Notes under the pieces: generated by a model
Told to the model about the DNA's origin: nothing
The model's input: only the letters and a program-made list of their open reading frames with translations
The model's database searches: none
Assembly (NCBI GenBank): GCA_030374765.1
Contig: JARGXX010000138.1
Span: 1,612,001 to 1,676,000 of the forward strand
Reading direction: 5' to 3'
Length of the DNA: 64,000 nt
From: Agarophyton chilense
Taxonomy: Eukaryota > Rhodophyta > Florideophyceae > Gracilariales > Gracilariaceae
In this document: one piece after another, positions 36,720 through 49,161 of the stretch
Layout: every line of letters starts with the position of its first letter
Numbering within the stretch: the first letter of the stretch is position 1
Translations under genes and position numbers: made by a program

Positions 36720-39700
36720 TGCGCAATGAACGAAGACTTTACTGACGTTTCGAAGCTGCCAGTTCCGCTGCTCAAAGCAGACATCTAGTTCATTTGGGCG
36801 AAGAAACTCGAACTCGTTTTGCGCGCGAAAGAAGTCTGTCGCATCGTAGACGGCACAGAACCCCCACCGAAAGAGGAGTAAAGAACCGCATGGAAGTACG
36901 ATCAGCGATCAGATATTGCGTTGTCATGTATATTGCTATCTGTCCACGAATCTTGTGTAGCACCAGTTATCGACATAAAGGATCCCACTGTAGTCTGGAC
37001 CAAGCTCAAGAATACCTTCCTAATGGTATCGCAGGCGAGCGTGGATGCGTTACTAGAAATGCACCAAGACTTATCAATGAACACCAATGAGAGTGTTTTG
37101 GAGTACATAAGTCGCCTAGAAGCAATTGAGTCTAAGTTACGTGGCATTGGCTACAGTAGAACAGATGCAGAGCGACTAAGGGCACTCTTGAGAGGTCTAT
37201 TGAAGTAATTTAAGGTCACGAAGGAAGTCGTCAAGGGCACAGGGAAGACCTATGATGACGCAGTGGCGATGTTGATTCAGAATGAAGCCGAACGAACCAA
37301 GAACGAAGTAAAGGCTGGAAATGATGGATCGAGAGCCCTCAAAGCAAGGAGTGGGGGCAGAGTTCAGAAGAGGCATAGAGATTCTTCAATGCATGGAGGA
37401 TCCTCAAGGGGCAGAACATGCTACTTTTGTGACAAGAAGGGACACTTGAAGTGCAACTGTTGGTTTAATCCAGAGAGTAGGAACTGCAAAGGGTCCAATA
37501 AACACGACAAAACCCAGAAGAGCACACGTGAGAGTGGTGAAGAGGACGATGTAAGTGCATGTTTCACTTTCATTGTAAGCAAAACCGCATTCAAAGAAGA
37601 CCTGGAGACACCAGTAGATGTCAAGGACAATGATGAACTTGGCGCCGATCATGGATTGGTTGCAGGACAGAAGAAGTTGAGGGATCGGCAGGGCAAGTGG
37701 TACCTGAAGCCCGGCGCATCTGTTCACATGACGAATGACCTCAAGAACTTCTGTGGTCCCGTGAAGAGGTCTGAAAAGAAGTTCATCTCGGTTGGTAACG
37801 GAGCGAAATTGTCGGTTGAAGGCAGAGTAGACGTGCGATGTAGCGTGAGTATGCGAACAAATGATGAGACTTTTCATCTTGAGAACGTCCAATTTATTCC
37901 AAAGCTCATGTTTAACCTTCTCTCAGTAAGCGCCATCAGACGAAAAGGTTTCTCTATTCTGTTTACTACGGATGAGTTTGACAACGGCGTTGCGTTGATA
38001 GGAGGACATAGCAGTAACAAAAAATTGGCTATTGCTGTAGAGTGGGACGAAGGGCTCTATGAACTACTCCTAACACACCGATCAGAGAATAAGGATTCTG
38101 CATTGATTGCCAATGATGATCAGAGTTTTACGAAGGTTTGGCACAACAGATTGGGCCATCCCAGCCACCAGTATCTACGAAAAACGCTCATGATTGTGAA
38201 GGGCGCATCGTTGGAAGGAGTCAAGAAGATGGTTCATTTTGAGCCATGTGCGTTAGGCAAAGGAATCAGAGTACCCCGACTCCCAATAACTGAGAAAGAA
38301 CGAATGACAAAGAGCATTATAGAACTCGTTCATACCGATGTAATGGGTCCAATCAAGGTACAGTCTCTCTCTGGAGCAAGGTATATTGTGACGGCATATG
38401 AAGAAAAGAGCTGCTTGTCCTCCGTGAGGTTCTTGAGGAAGAGGTCCTCCTGTGAGGATGCGTTGAAGCAGATGATATATGAGTTTGAAACTCAGTCGGA
38501 ACTGAAGCTTAAAAGATTTCGGTTCGATAATGCGGGCGAGTATGAGAGCAATTCATTCACGAAGTGGTTACAAGACAAAGGGGTTGTCCTTGAGCCTTCA
38601 CCAGCGTATAGTCCAGAGTCAAATGGCAAAGCCGAACGTTTGAATCGTACACTCAATGACAAAGCGCGGACAATGTTGCTAACATTGGCTGGAACTTTTC
38701 GCTACACCCAGTTATGGGATGAAGCTGTACGTACTGCAAACTACCTGCGCAACTGAATGTACACGAAGCGAAGCGATCAGCGCGAGGTTACTCCCCTCGA
38801 AGCGTTCACGGGCAATAGGCCGAACATATCCCATCTTCGGACATTTGGAACAGAATGTTTTGTTTATATACCCAAGGAGAGAAGAAGAAAAAGTGACAAG
38901 TACAGTGCTCGTTCCATGAGAGGAGTGCTTGTGGGTTACGACAAGGGAACCTGTTTCAGAGTGTATCTACCAGAAGCATCGAAGATCATTGTCTCAAAGG
39001 ATGTATCGTTCAATGAAACTGTCGTAGGTTGGAACAGGAAGGTGATGAACTGTCAAGAGCTTGATTTGTCTACAGTCGGCTCTATCATTGAAGAATTGAT
39101 TCCACTGGAGGAGAACATCACAGGTTCTGAGGTAGAAGTGTCCCACGCTGATGAAATGATAATTGCGGAAGACAGAAGAGGCACTGAATATAAGGATGAG
39201 AAACAAGAGGCCAAAGAAGAGGATGTTTTCGGTGATGCTGAACAAGATTTTACTTACGACCCGGAGGACGTCACTCACTATCCTGCGGAGCTACGACGAT
39301 CTACTAGAACTCGTGAACGGACGTCGCGCTACACGCCGGACACTGCGCTTGCATTGATTGCACAGAGCGTGCTGATTGATTCGACGGCTTATGACCCCAG
39401 CACTCATGAAGAGGCTATGCGTGCTCCGGATGCAAAGAACTGGGTTCAATCAATGGAAGAAGAGATGGGCAACATGAAGCAACGGGAAGTATGGAAACTT
39501 GTCGCGCGCCCGGCAAACTGCACTCCGAATGACAAACGAAGGGTATTCTTCAAGCGTGATGAAAACGGTCAAGTGACCCGGTACAGGGCTCGTTTGGTCG
39601 CGCGCGGTTTCTCTTAGCGATGGGGAATTGACTACGGTGAGTTGTTTGCGCCAGTAGCCAAGTATGATACCATCCGCACACTACTATCCATGGCAGTAGA

Positions 39701-40941
39701 ACAAGATCTTCTCTTGATTCAGTTTGATGTCCAAACTGCTTTTCTCTACGGCGATCTAGAAGAGGAGTTGTACGTGACGCAGTCCAACGGATTTGTCATC
39801 CAGGGCAAAGAAAGTCATGTGCTACGCTTGCTGAAGGCAATCTACGGCACAAAACAAATTTCACGTGCCTGGAGGAAGAAGTTTATTTCTGTGATGGACC
39901 AAATCGGATGTACTCAATCACAAAACGATCGGAGTTTGTTCTTCTATGGCAAGGGATCGAGAAGAGTTTTTATTGTGATGTATGTAGATGATGGTTTGGT
40001 TACTGGGAAAGAAAGAAGTGACATCCAGCAGTTCATGAGGAAGTTGCAAACTTTCGTGAAAATAAGAATCACTGAGAAGCCGAAGAAGTTTCTAGGTGTG
40101 ATTATCGAACGCGAGGCTACGAAGAACCAGATTTACATTCATAACAAACCCATGATCTTGGAGCTCTTGAAGCGCTTCAGAATATCTCATGCGGCCGATG
40201 CGTACGTCCCTTTGCAACACTCGCACTTGCCGGCGACGAAAACAGAAGGGGGAGAAGGTCTACCCTGCAGGGAACTAGTTAGATCACTGATGCACTTGGC
40301 CAACACAGTTCGACCTGACATTGCATTTTCTGTTTCCTACTTGGCCCGTTTTATGCAGACCTACAATAGGGAGTATTGGAATGCTGCAAAGAACATCTTG
40401 AAGTACTTGAAAACTGCAGTTGATGCAGAGATTGTCTTCAAGAAAAAAAAAGGTGTACTGGTAGGGTATTCAGATGCGGATTTTGCTAGTGATCGTTCAG
40501 ACCGCAAGTCGACTAGTGGGTACGTTTTCAAGTTCTGTGGGGGAGCCATTGCATGGCGTTCGAAGAAATAGACTCTAGTAGCGCAGTCAACACTTGAAGC
40601 AGAGTACGTTGCGATGTCATTTGAAGTGCACGAAGGTTTATGGATACGAAGACTTTTTGCTGAGATTTATGGCGTGGCAGAAACACCTTTGAAAATCTTT
40701 GGTGATAACGAGGGAAGGTTGAAATTCAGCAAGGAGGAGACCATCAACGAGACGAGCAAACACATCGACGTGAAGTATCATTTTGTACGCAAGGCTGTTC
40801 AGGATGGCTGCGTTTGTTTGAAGTACTTGAAAACTGCGCAAATGACAGCTGATGTTTTCACCAAAGCGCTACCGAATGAAAAGCACATGCTTATGTGTAA
40901 TCTGGTGGGGATGATTGTCAGGAGATTGGAACGAGGGGGAG
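36720..40941 (+). mobile_element. Copia unit 1, gag-pol region (fossil)
   Basis: Order of parts: gag (about 36.8-37.4 kb); CCHC knuckle CYFCDKKGHLKCNC (about 37.42 kb); protease region (about 37.7 kb, WYLKPGASVHMTND); GAG-pre-integrase VWHNRLGHPSHQYL (about 38.14 kb); integrase (about 38.3-38.75 kb, with FDNAGEYESN and YSPESNGKAERLNRT); reverse transcriptase (about 39.4-40.1 kb, with FAPVAKYDTI, AFLYGDLEEELY and YVDDGLV); RNase H (about 40.3-40.9 kb, with YSDADFASD and LEAEYVA); and a purine-rich tract cgaggggga just before the next LTR. Integrase precedes RT, which is diagnostic of copia. It looks broken in about four places. Confidence 0.9.
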
Positions 40942-41171
40942 CGTTGGAGAATTGATCGTTACAATCGGACAAGAACGGACACAGTTTTTGGGAACTGTAT
41001 CGGAATAGTGGCGCAGAGTTTGTAACCAAAACGATTGGAACTAGATACAAAGTTTGAAAAGCCTGTGACCAGTGATTTGAAGCTGGAGGATAGTTTGGCT
41101 GCCTATAAAGGGCAGCCTGAACAAACAGTAAACCCTGGGAACTGCTTAGATTGGTAGATCCTTGAACAAGA
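40942..41171 (+). repeat. Copia LTR 2 (shared middle LTR)
   Basis: 230 bp, preceded by the purine tract of unit 1 and followed directly by the primer site of unit 2. It is not flanked by the cattc duplication, as expected for a shared LTR in a tandem element. Confidence 0.9.
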
Positions 41172-44100
41172 GGTTATGGGCCCAGCCCACGCGACGAATA
41201 CTCCGTAGAATACCACACACCTAACGGTGCGCAATGAACGAAGACTTTACTGACGTTTCGAAGCTGCCAGTTCCGCTGCTCAAAGCAGACATCTAGTTCA
41301 TTTGGGCGAAGAAACTCGAACTCGTTTTGCGCGCGAAAGAAGTCTGTCGCATCGTAGACGGCACAGAACCCCCACCGAAAGAGGAGTAAAGAACCGCATG
41401 GAAGTACGATCAGCGATCAGATATTGCGTTGTCATGTATATTGCTATCTGTCCACGAATCTTGTGTAGCACCAGTTATCGACATAAAGGATCCCACTGTA
41501 GTCTGGACCAAGCTCAAGAATACCTTCCTAATGGTATCGCAGGCGAGCGTGGATGCGTTACTAGAAATGCACCAAGACTTATCAATGAACACCAATGAGA
41601 GTGTTTTGGAGTACATAAGTCGCCTAGAAGCAATTGAGTCTAAGTTACGTGGCATTGGCTACAGTAGAACAGATGCAGAGCGACTAAGGGCACTCTTGAG
41701 AGGTCTATTGAAGTAATTTAAGGTCACGAAGGAAGTCGTCAAGGGCACAGGGAAGACCTATGATGACGCAGTGGCGATGTTGATTCAGAATGAAGCCGAA
41801 CGAACCAAGAACGAAGTAAAGGCTGGAAATGATGGATCGAGAGCCCTCAAAGCAAGGAGTGGGGGCAGAGTTCAGAAGAGGCATAGAGATTCTTCAATGC
41901 ATGGAGGATCCTCAAGGGGCAGAACATGCTACTTTTGTGACAAGAAGGGACACTTGAAGTGCAACTGTTGGTTTAATCCAGAGAGTAGGAACTGCAAAGG
42001 GTCCAATAAACACGACAAAACCCAGAAGAGCACACGTGAGAGTGGTGAAGAGGACGATGTAAGTGCATGTTTCACTTTCATTGTAAGCAAAACCGCATTC
42101 AAAGAAGACCTGGAGACACCAGTAGATGTCAAGGACAATGATGAACTTGGCGCCGATCATGGATTGGTTGCAGGACAGAAGAAGTTGAGGGATCGGCAGG
42201 GCAAGTGGTACCTGAAGCCCGGCGCATCTGTTCACATGACGAATGACCTCAAGAACTTCTGTGGTCCCGTGAAGAGGTCTGAAAAGAAGTTCATCTCGGT
42301 TGGTAACGGAGCGAAATTGTCGGTTGAAGGCAGAGTAGACGTGCGATGTAGCGTGAGTATGCGAACAAATGATGAGACTTTTCATCTTGAGAACGTCCAA
42401 TTTATTCCAAAGCTCATGTTTAACCTTCTCTCAGTAAGCGCCATCAGACGAAAAGGTTTCTCTATTCTGTTTACTACGGATGAGTTTGACAACGGCGTTG
42501 CGTTGATAGGAGGACATAGCAGTAACAAAAAATTGGCTATTGCTGTAGAGTGGGACGAAGGGCTCTATGAACTACTCCTAACACACCGATCAGAGAATAA
42601 GGATTCTGCATTGATTGCCAATGATGATCAGAGTTTTACGAAGGTTTGGCACAACAGATTGGGCCATCCCAGCCACCAGTATCTACGAAAAACGCTCATG
42701 ATTGTGAAGGGCGCATCGTTGGAAGGAGTCAAGAAGATGGTTCATTTTGAGCCATGTGCGTTAGGCAAAGGAATCAGAGTACCCCGACTCCCAATAACTG
42801 AGAAAGAACGAATGACAAAGAGCATTATAGAACTCGTTCATACCGATGTAATGGGTCCAATCAAGGTACAGTCTCTCTCTGGAGCAAGGTATATTGTGAC
42901 GGCATATGAAGAAAAGAGCTGCTTGTCCTCCGTGAGGTTCTTGAGGAAGAGGTCCTCCTGTGAGGATGCGTTGAAGCAGATGATATATGAGTTTGAAACT
43001 CAGTCGGAACTGAAGCTTAAAAGATTTCGGTTCGATAATGCGGGCGAGTATGAGAGCAATTCATTCACGAAGTGGTTACAAGACAAAGGGGTTGTCCTTG
43101 AGCCTTCACCAGCGTATAGTCCAGAGTCAAATGGCAAAGCCGAACGTTTGAATCGTACACTCAATGACAAAGCGCGGACAATGTTGCTAACATTGGCTGG
43201 AACTTTTCGCTACACCCAGTTATGGGATGAAGCTGTACGTACTGCAAACTACCTGCGCAACTGAATGTACACGAAGCGAAGCGATCAGCGCGAGGTTACT
43301 CCCCTCGAAGCGTTCACGGGCAATAGGCCGAACATATCCCATCTTCGGACATTTGGAACAGAATGTTTTGTTTATATACCCAAGGAGAGAAGAAGAAAAA
43401 GTGACAAGTACAGTGCTCGTTCCATGAGAGGAGTGCTTGTGGGTTACGACAAGGGAACCTGTTTCAGAGTGTATCTACCAGAAGCATCGAAGATCATTGT
43501 CTCAAAGGATGTATCGTTCAATGAAACTGTCGTAGGTTGGAACAGGAAGGTGATGAACTGTCAAGAGCTTGATTTGTCTACAGTCGGCTCTATCATTGAA
43601 GAATTGATTCCACTGGAGGAGAACATCACAGGTTCTGAGGTAGAAGTGTCCCACGCTGATGAAATGATAATTGCGGAAGACAGAAGAGGCACTGAATATA
43701 AGGATGAGAAACAAGAGGCCAAAGAAGAGGATGTTTTCGGTGATGCTGAACAAGATTTTACTTACGACCCGGAGGACGTCACTCACTATCCTGCGGAGCT
43801 ACGACGATCTACTAGAACTCGTGAACGGACGTCGCGCTACACGCCGGACACTGCGCTTGCATTGATTGCACAGAGCGTGCTGATTGATTCGACGGCTTAT
43901 GACCCCAGCACTCATGAAGAGGCTATGCGTGCTCCGGATGCAAAGAACTGGGTTCAATCAATGGAAGAAGAGATGGGCAACATGAAGCAACGGGAAGTAT
44001 GGAAACTTGTCGCGCGCCCGGCAAACTGCACTCCGAATGACAAACGAAGGGTATTCTTCAAGCGTGATGAAAACGGTCAAGTGACCCGGTACAGGGCTCG

Positions 44101-45449
44101 TTTGGTCGCGCGCGGTTTCTCTTAGCGATGGGGAATTGACTACGGTGAGTTGTTTGCGCCAGTAGCCAAGTATGATACCATCCGCACACTACTATCCATG
44201 GCAGTAGAACAAGATCTTCTCTTGATTCAGTTTGATGTCCAAACTGCTTTTCTCTACGGCGATCTAGAAGAGGAGTTGTACGTGACGCAGTCCAACGGAT
44301 TTGTCATCCAGGGCAAAGAAAGTCATGTGCTACGCTTGCTGAAGGCAATCTACGGCACAAAACAAATTTCACGTGCCTGGAGGAAGAAGTTTATTTCTGT
44401 GATGGACCAAATCGGATGTACTCAATCACAAAACGATCGGAGTTTGTTCTTCTATGGCAAGGGATCGAGAAGAGTTTTTATTGTGATGTATGTAGATGAT
44501 GGTTTGGTTACTGGGAAAGAAAGAAGTGACATCCAGCAGTTCATGAGGAAGTTGCAAACTTTCGTGAAAATAAGAATCACTGAGAAGCCGAAGAAGTTTC
44601 TAGGTGTGATTATCGAACGCGAGGCTACGAAGAACCAGATTTACATTCATAACAAACCCATGATCTTGGAGCTCTTGAAGCGCTTCAGAATATCTCATGC
44701 GGCCGATGCGTACGTCCCTTTGCAACACTCGCACTTGCCGGCGACGAAAACAGAAGGGGGAGAAGGTCTACCCTGCAGGGAACTAGTTAGATCACTGATG
44801 CACTTGGCCAACACAGTTCGACCTGACATTGCATTTTCTGTTTCCTACTTGGCCCGTTTTATGCAGACCTACAATAGGGAGTATTGGAATGCTGCAAAGA
44901 ACATCTTGAAGTACTTGAAAACTGCAGTTGATGCAGAGATTGTCTTCAAGAAAAAAAAAGGTGTACTGGTAGGGTATTCAGATGCGGATTTTGCTAGTGA
45001 TCGTTCAGACCGCAAGTCGACTAGTGGGTACGTTTTCAAGTTCTGTGGGGGAGCCATTGCATGGCGTTCGAAGAAATAGACTCTAGTAGCGCAGTCAACA
45101 CTTGAAGCAGAGTACGTTGCGATGTCATTTGAAGTGCACGAAGGTTTATGGATACGAAGACTTTTTGCTGAGATTTATGGCGTGGCAGAAACACCTTTGA
45201 AAATCTTTGGTGATAACGAGGGAAGGTTGAAATTCAGCAAGGAGGAGACCATCAACGAGACGAGCAAACACATCGACGTGAAGTATCATTTTGTACGCAA
45301 GGCTGTTCAGGATGGCTGCGTTTGTTTGAAGTACTTGAAAACTGCGCAAATGACAGCTGATGTTTTCACCAAAGCGCTACCGAATGAAAAGCACATGCTT
45401 ATGTGTAATCTGGTGGGGATGATTGTCAGGAGATTGGAACGAGGGGGAG
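41172..45449 (+). mobile_element. Copia unit 2, internal region (fossil)
   Basis: Repeats unit 1 with an offset of 4508 bases: primer site (41172-41188), gag, CCHC knuckle, protease, GAG-pre-integrase, integrase, reverse transcriptase, RNase H and purine tract in the same order and with the same layout. I saw no difference in the predicted peptides between the units. It shares the same breaks as unit 1, so the duplication came after them. Confidence 0.9.
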
Positions 45450-45679
45450 CGTTGGAGAATTGATCGTTACAATCGGACAAGAACGGACACAGTTTTTGGG
45501 AACTGTATCGGAATAGTGGCGCAGAGTTTGTAACCAAAACGATTGGAACTAGATACAAAGTTTGAAAAGCCTGTGACCAGTGATTTGAAGCTGGAGGATA
45601 GTTTGGCTGCCTATAAAGGGCAGCCTGAACAAACAGTAAACCCTGGGAACTACTTAGAATGGTAGATGCTTGAACAAGA
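45450..45679 (+). repeat. Copia LTR 3
   Basis: 230 bp. It differs from LTR 2 at about three positions, all near the right end, and is followed by the right target duplication cattc at 45680-45684. Confidence 0.9.
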
Positions 45680-45684
45680 CATTC
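45680..45684. repeat. Target site duplication of the copia element, right
   Basis: cattc directly after LTR 3, matching 36429-36433. Confidence 0.8.
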
Positions 45685-46137
45685 ATCAAGCGCTGACGAT
45701 CTCTACTGGATACTCGTTTTTGGATACGACCGTTTCAGTTGTAAGAAGTAAATTGGATGTACAACGGCTTAAAAGATCGGAGAAGATAATCGAATGTAGT
45801 ATGGGCAAATCCAGTTAGTGTTATCATGTACTGGTCGGACATGGATAGAAAGAGATAAATAAACGGGGAACAAGATGTACTTTGAAGTGACATGCGTGTT
45901 ATTCGTCTGTCTCTACGGCGTCTGCCTTCTTTGTTAAGGCGTTCACGGTAGGAAATTTGGCGCTGATACTTCCTTAGAAATAATATGTAGAGATCGATGC
46001 TCATTGTGTTCATTGTGGACTCGTTGAGGCGAGTCCAAAGACGATGCTAACGTTCAGTGCACACTTTGATACTGGAATCTCAGTGACTATTTTTTTCGCC
46101 GTACGCCATCCTAGTCGCTAATTGCGATTTCCGAAGG
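45685..46137. other. Spacer between the young copia and young gypsy elements
   Basis: About 450 bp of unassigned sequence. A minus-strand open stretch (45735-46013, 92 codons) has no recognised family. Together with the DNA before 36429 it is the target locus into which the copia element inserted. Confidence 0.4.
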
Positions 46138-46142
46138 GCGTG
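46138..46142. repeat. Target site duplication of the gypsy element, left
   Basis: gcgtg directly before the left LTR, repeated at 56253-56257. Choosing this boundary makes the LTR begin tg and end ca. Confidence 0.75.
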
Positions 46143-47006
46143 TGTAGGACAATGCCCCCAAGGGGGAAAACCTACGAAGACGTCCGGATCTTCCTCTCAC
46201 GAGGTAACCGGCGCGGTAGAGCCCTCCCAAGGATCGGCGCGCAATGCCGGGTGTAAGCCGGAGCCGAACCGTCGCGACGGGCGCAGGGAGGCTGAAAGAA
46301 GCCGAGAATATCCGCTGAAGCGGTGCTTGCGTATCTTCTGAGGAGGCAAAACCCACGAGAGTGGCGAGCACGACAGGTGTCAGTGCGAGCCGCAAGAGCG
46401 GGAATTGCCCAATGAAGGGGACGAAAAGGGAAGGAAAATGGGAACGGAGGCAAGAGGGCGAGGTTGACCACGATTCGCAAGAGGGGACTCGGGAATAGCC
46501 GGCACGGCCGGGTGTAGCAAACCGTATACACGGGCGGAACCACGAAAGTGGGAATAGATACCCAACACACGAAGGCTGCTTGAACGTCCAAGGGGGTTAG
46601 GAAGCCGTGCACCACGGGAAATCCCTCCGTAAGGAGTTGTATATCCGCGCAGGCGGTTCGACCCAGAGCCAAGATCTGGAAGACCAAGATCACCCCTGTT
46701 GGGGAGACTTTAGTGGACCGGCGGCCGCGAGGCCGGCGGCCTAAGTACTGTAGTCACCGTAGAATAGAATAAATAAAGTCTATCCTAAATAGCTAAATGT
46801 CCGTCTAACAAAAGGGGCCAATCTGGCGGCCACGTGTCGCGCGGGCGCTGCGGCCACGTGTATGGCACCCGGTCCCGCCGGTGCATCACCGGCGTTCCGG
46901 CCATCGCCGTGAAACGGATTACTCCTACTCATAACGAGGTTGCACGCCGGAGGCTCCGGAAAAAACTTAAGTCCCCAAAAATCTCCCTGGAGGACGTTGC
47001 TCTTCA
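46143..47006 (-). repeat. 3' LTR of the young gypsy element
   Basis: In element orientation it begins tgaagagc and ends gtcctaca. It is nearly identical to 55389-56252. A long open stretch on the minus strand (46172-46693) exists in both LTRs but has no protein character, and I do not call it a gene. The plus strand carries aataaataaag at about 46767. Confidence 0.92.
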
Positions 47007-47018
47007 TATCCCCCCCCT
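47007..47018 (-). other. Polypurine tract of the gypsy element
   Basis: Minus strand aagggggggata directly abuts the LTR start tgaagagc, the expected plus-strand primer for reverse transcription. Confidence 0.75.
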
Positions 47019-47053
47019 TAAGACAGGGCGAACACCTCGAAGAAGAAGTCGGC

Positions 47054-48829
47054 ATGGCAGCTCGTCATGATAAGAGCGCGTCCGACACCGGGTCTCCGGA
47101 AACCAACACACCTTCACCAAGGATCCCACGCACGCTCTCCGCATCCGATTCCAACCACAGCACACCAACACGCACCATGTCCAACCCCGACCGTCATAAC
47201 ACATCCGCGAGTCCCGCCCTTGGCGGTTCCACCGGCTTCCGGTCCGCGCCCCACCCTGGGGATGTTACCAACCTCGCGTACGAAGACCGCCGTATTGGCG
47301 CCCGCTTTCGCGGACAGGCGGACCCACTGCAGTGGCCGACCTACGACGCCCTTGTGGGTGCAAATCCGAGAACTCGGCATGGCTCCGCGGGGTGGCGCTA
47401 TGCGCCTTGGTTTCACCCATTGGCTGTCCGCGACGAGGATTTGACCCAATCCTACACCGATAATTCGGAGATGCTCCCGGGCGACCTGCCCGGCGTGGTG
47501 ACCCTGTCCTGGGATTGGCGTAATCGTATCGCCATCCCGGTACACCACATACTCCGCCGACGCGGTGAATCCTCTGCGGAGGCTCAAGCTGTGCTTGTGC
47601 GGATCGCTTATCTCAGGCACCATCGGGCGCCTTTCGAGTTCCCAATACCGCCAGAGGTCGAATTCGACGTCCCCCTTTACCGCACTCGCGGGGAAATGTC
47701 GTACTGTGACCGTCTTAACGGATTGGAAATCCTCGCTTGGAGGGGGCACACGGATCGCTCGGCAAGAAGCCCTTTGCTGGGCACAACCGATTCTTCGGGC
47801 AGAGTTCCGCTACCAACCGCGGCAGTCGCGCTCGAACTTCCTTCAGAACTTCATCCGCGATGAGCGGCGTTGGCGGGCCCGGACCGGGTATTTCGTACCG
47901 TACCAGAACACGGAGATTGAGCGCATCGCGCCTGCTCACCGACGTGGTCGATACGTCAGTCTCCCAGACTGGTGGTCCTCCTTGGAGGCGTGCTGGGGTT
48001 GCTTCGTTGAGCTGCCCCCAGTATTCACCTATGTAGGGTCGTCGTTCTTGAACGATCCCCAGTCGGGGTGGTGGTCCGTCGTGGTAAGCGAATGGGCCGT
48101 CCGCACTGCGGCTTTTATCCTCGCTGAGGCGTACGACCAATACCGATTGTGGTACGTGCCACCGCGTGTGCGGGCTGCGATCCGTCGTTTGGACATGCGC
48201 ATCCCCCTCGGGGGCGAGGCGAACGAAGAAGAGATGCTGGGCCTCCTCGACTTTGTGGAGGGGGTCCAGTGGGATGAGGTCCCGTGGAGAACTCCCAACG
48301 CATTCAACAGCGTCGCGGGTCTGGCCCCGGACTCGGAAGGAATACCGCGTTAGCGGGGGATTTCGTCTACTTCGACCCCTGGGAGTACCACGAGATCAGC
48401 CGCGAGGAAGCGGAAGCCAACCGGCATGCGCCGCGTGAAGTCCCGGCCAACCACCCGCGAGGGTATGTCGACTCGAGCGACTATTACCGCGACTATGCGG
48501 ATGGTGACCCGATGGTCGACAACGAACCGGAGGATCCGGGTTACGCTCCGATGGAGGATGACGGGTCCGGCGAGGCCGGAGAGAAGTCCGTTGAATACGG
48601 TGGTGCGGCTCCATCCGGGGCTGCTGATGCCGTGCGAACGGATTCCTATCCGACTCCGTCGGTGGCGGGCCCGCCCGCAACCGTCGCTGGCGCGGAGCGG
48701 GGCGAGGTCATCGCGCGCTTCCTTCGGGAGGTGGGGCTTCGCCCTTCCGAGATCTCGGGTGATGTGGCCGCCATGCGGGATACCTTAGCCAACTGCCTGG
48801 GCGGGGGTCCACCTCGTGCAGAGGAATGA
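47054..48829 (+). mobile_element. Antisense extra gene region of the young gypsy element (fossil)
   Basis: Lies between pol and the 3' LTR on the strand opposite to gag-pol, starting with an ATG 48 bases inside the 3' LTR. It encodes a Ser/Pro/Thr-rich start, a Trp-rich middle (for example GYFVPYQNTEIERI, LPDWWSSLEACWG and AYDQYRLWYVPPRV) and an acidic, Pro/Gly/Ala-rich end. No domain family is recognised. A clearly related region occupies the same place and strand in the old copy at 20.7-22.0 kb, so it belongs to the element. Extra antisense genes in this position are known from some plant gypsy lineages. About two breaks. Confidence 0.75.
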
Positions 48830-49161
48830 CCGGAGCTTCCGGTAGAATGTAGGGCGGCGCCTTTAGGGCGCCCTTGCCAGTAGTGAGAAATAAAAGAAGA
48901 GGGTCGCCTTTCCGACGCCCTTTCCCAAGTCCACTTCTTTCTTTCCGGGGTACCGGCCTTCAACCGGGGTTCCGGCGTTGCAGGGAACCAGCCTAGCTAA
49001 GAGTCCCGTGTTTAACGGTGGGCGCTTCGCGCGCGGACCAGGTAACTGGCACGACCACCAACGAAGTTGGGATAGCGTGAGCGGTTGCTTCCTTCCCCGC
49101 GTTGGGGCATGGACGGAGATGGCGCGTGGCGCCATCAGCCATTCCATTCCGTGTTCACGGT

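Larger units (their letters stand above)
36434..45679 (+). mobile_element. Young Ty1/copia element in tandem form: LTR-internal-LTR-internal-LTR
   Basis: Three 230-bp LTRs (36434-36663, 40942-41171, 45450-45679) enclose two internal regions of 4278 bp each (36664-40941 and 41172-45449) that repeat with an offset of 4508 bases and look identical or nearly so. A 5-bp target duplication, cattc, occurs only at the outer edges (36429-36433 and 45680-45684), so one insertion was later made tandem, most simply by unequal exchange through LTRs. Each unit looks broken, with about four breaks shared by both units. The age is recent: the outer LTRs differ at about 5 of 230 positions. Identical long units side by side could also be an assembly effect. 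Confidence 0.9.

Noticed and set aside
37404-37892. A 162-codon minus-strand open stretch, repeated at 41912-42400
   Set aside because: It is the shadow of the copia gag-protease region in the opposite frame.
46172-46693. A 173-codon open stretch on the minus strand inside the gypsy LTR, repeated at 55418-55939
   Set aside because: It appears twice only because the LTRs are nearly identical. Composition is LTR-like and no domain is seen.
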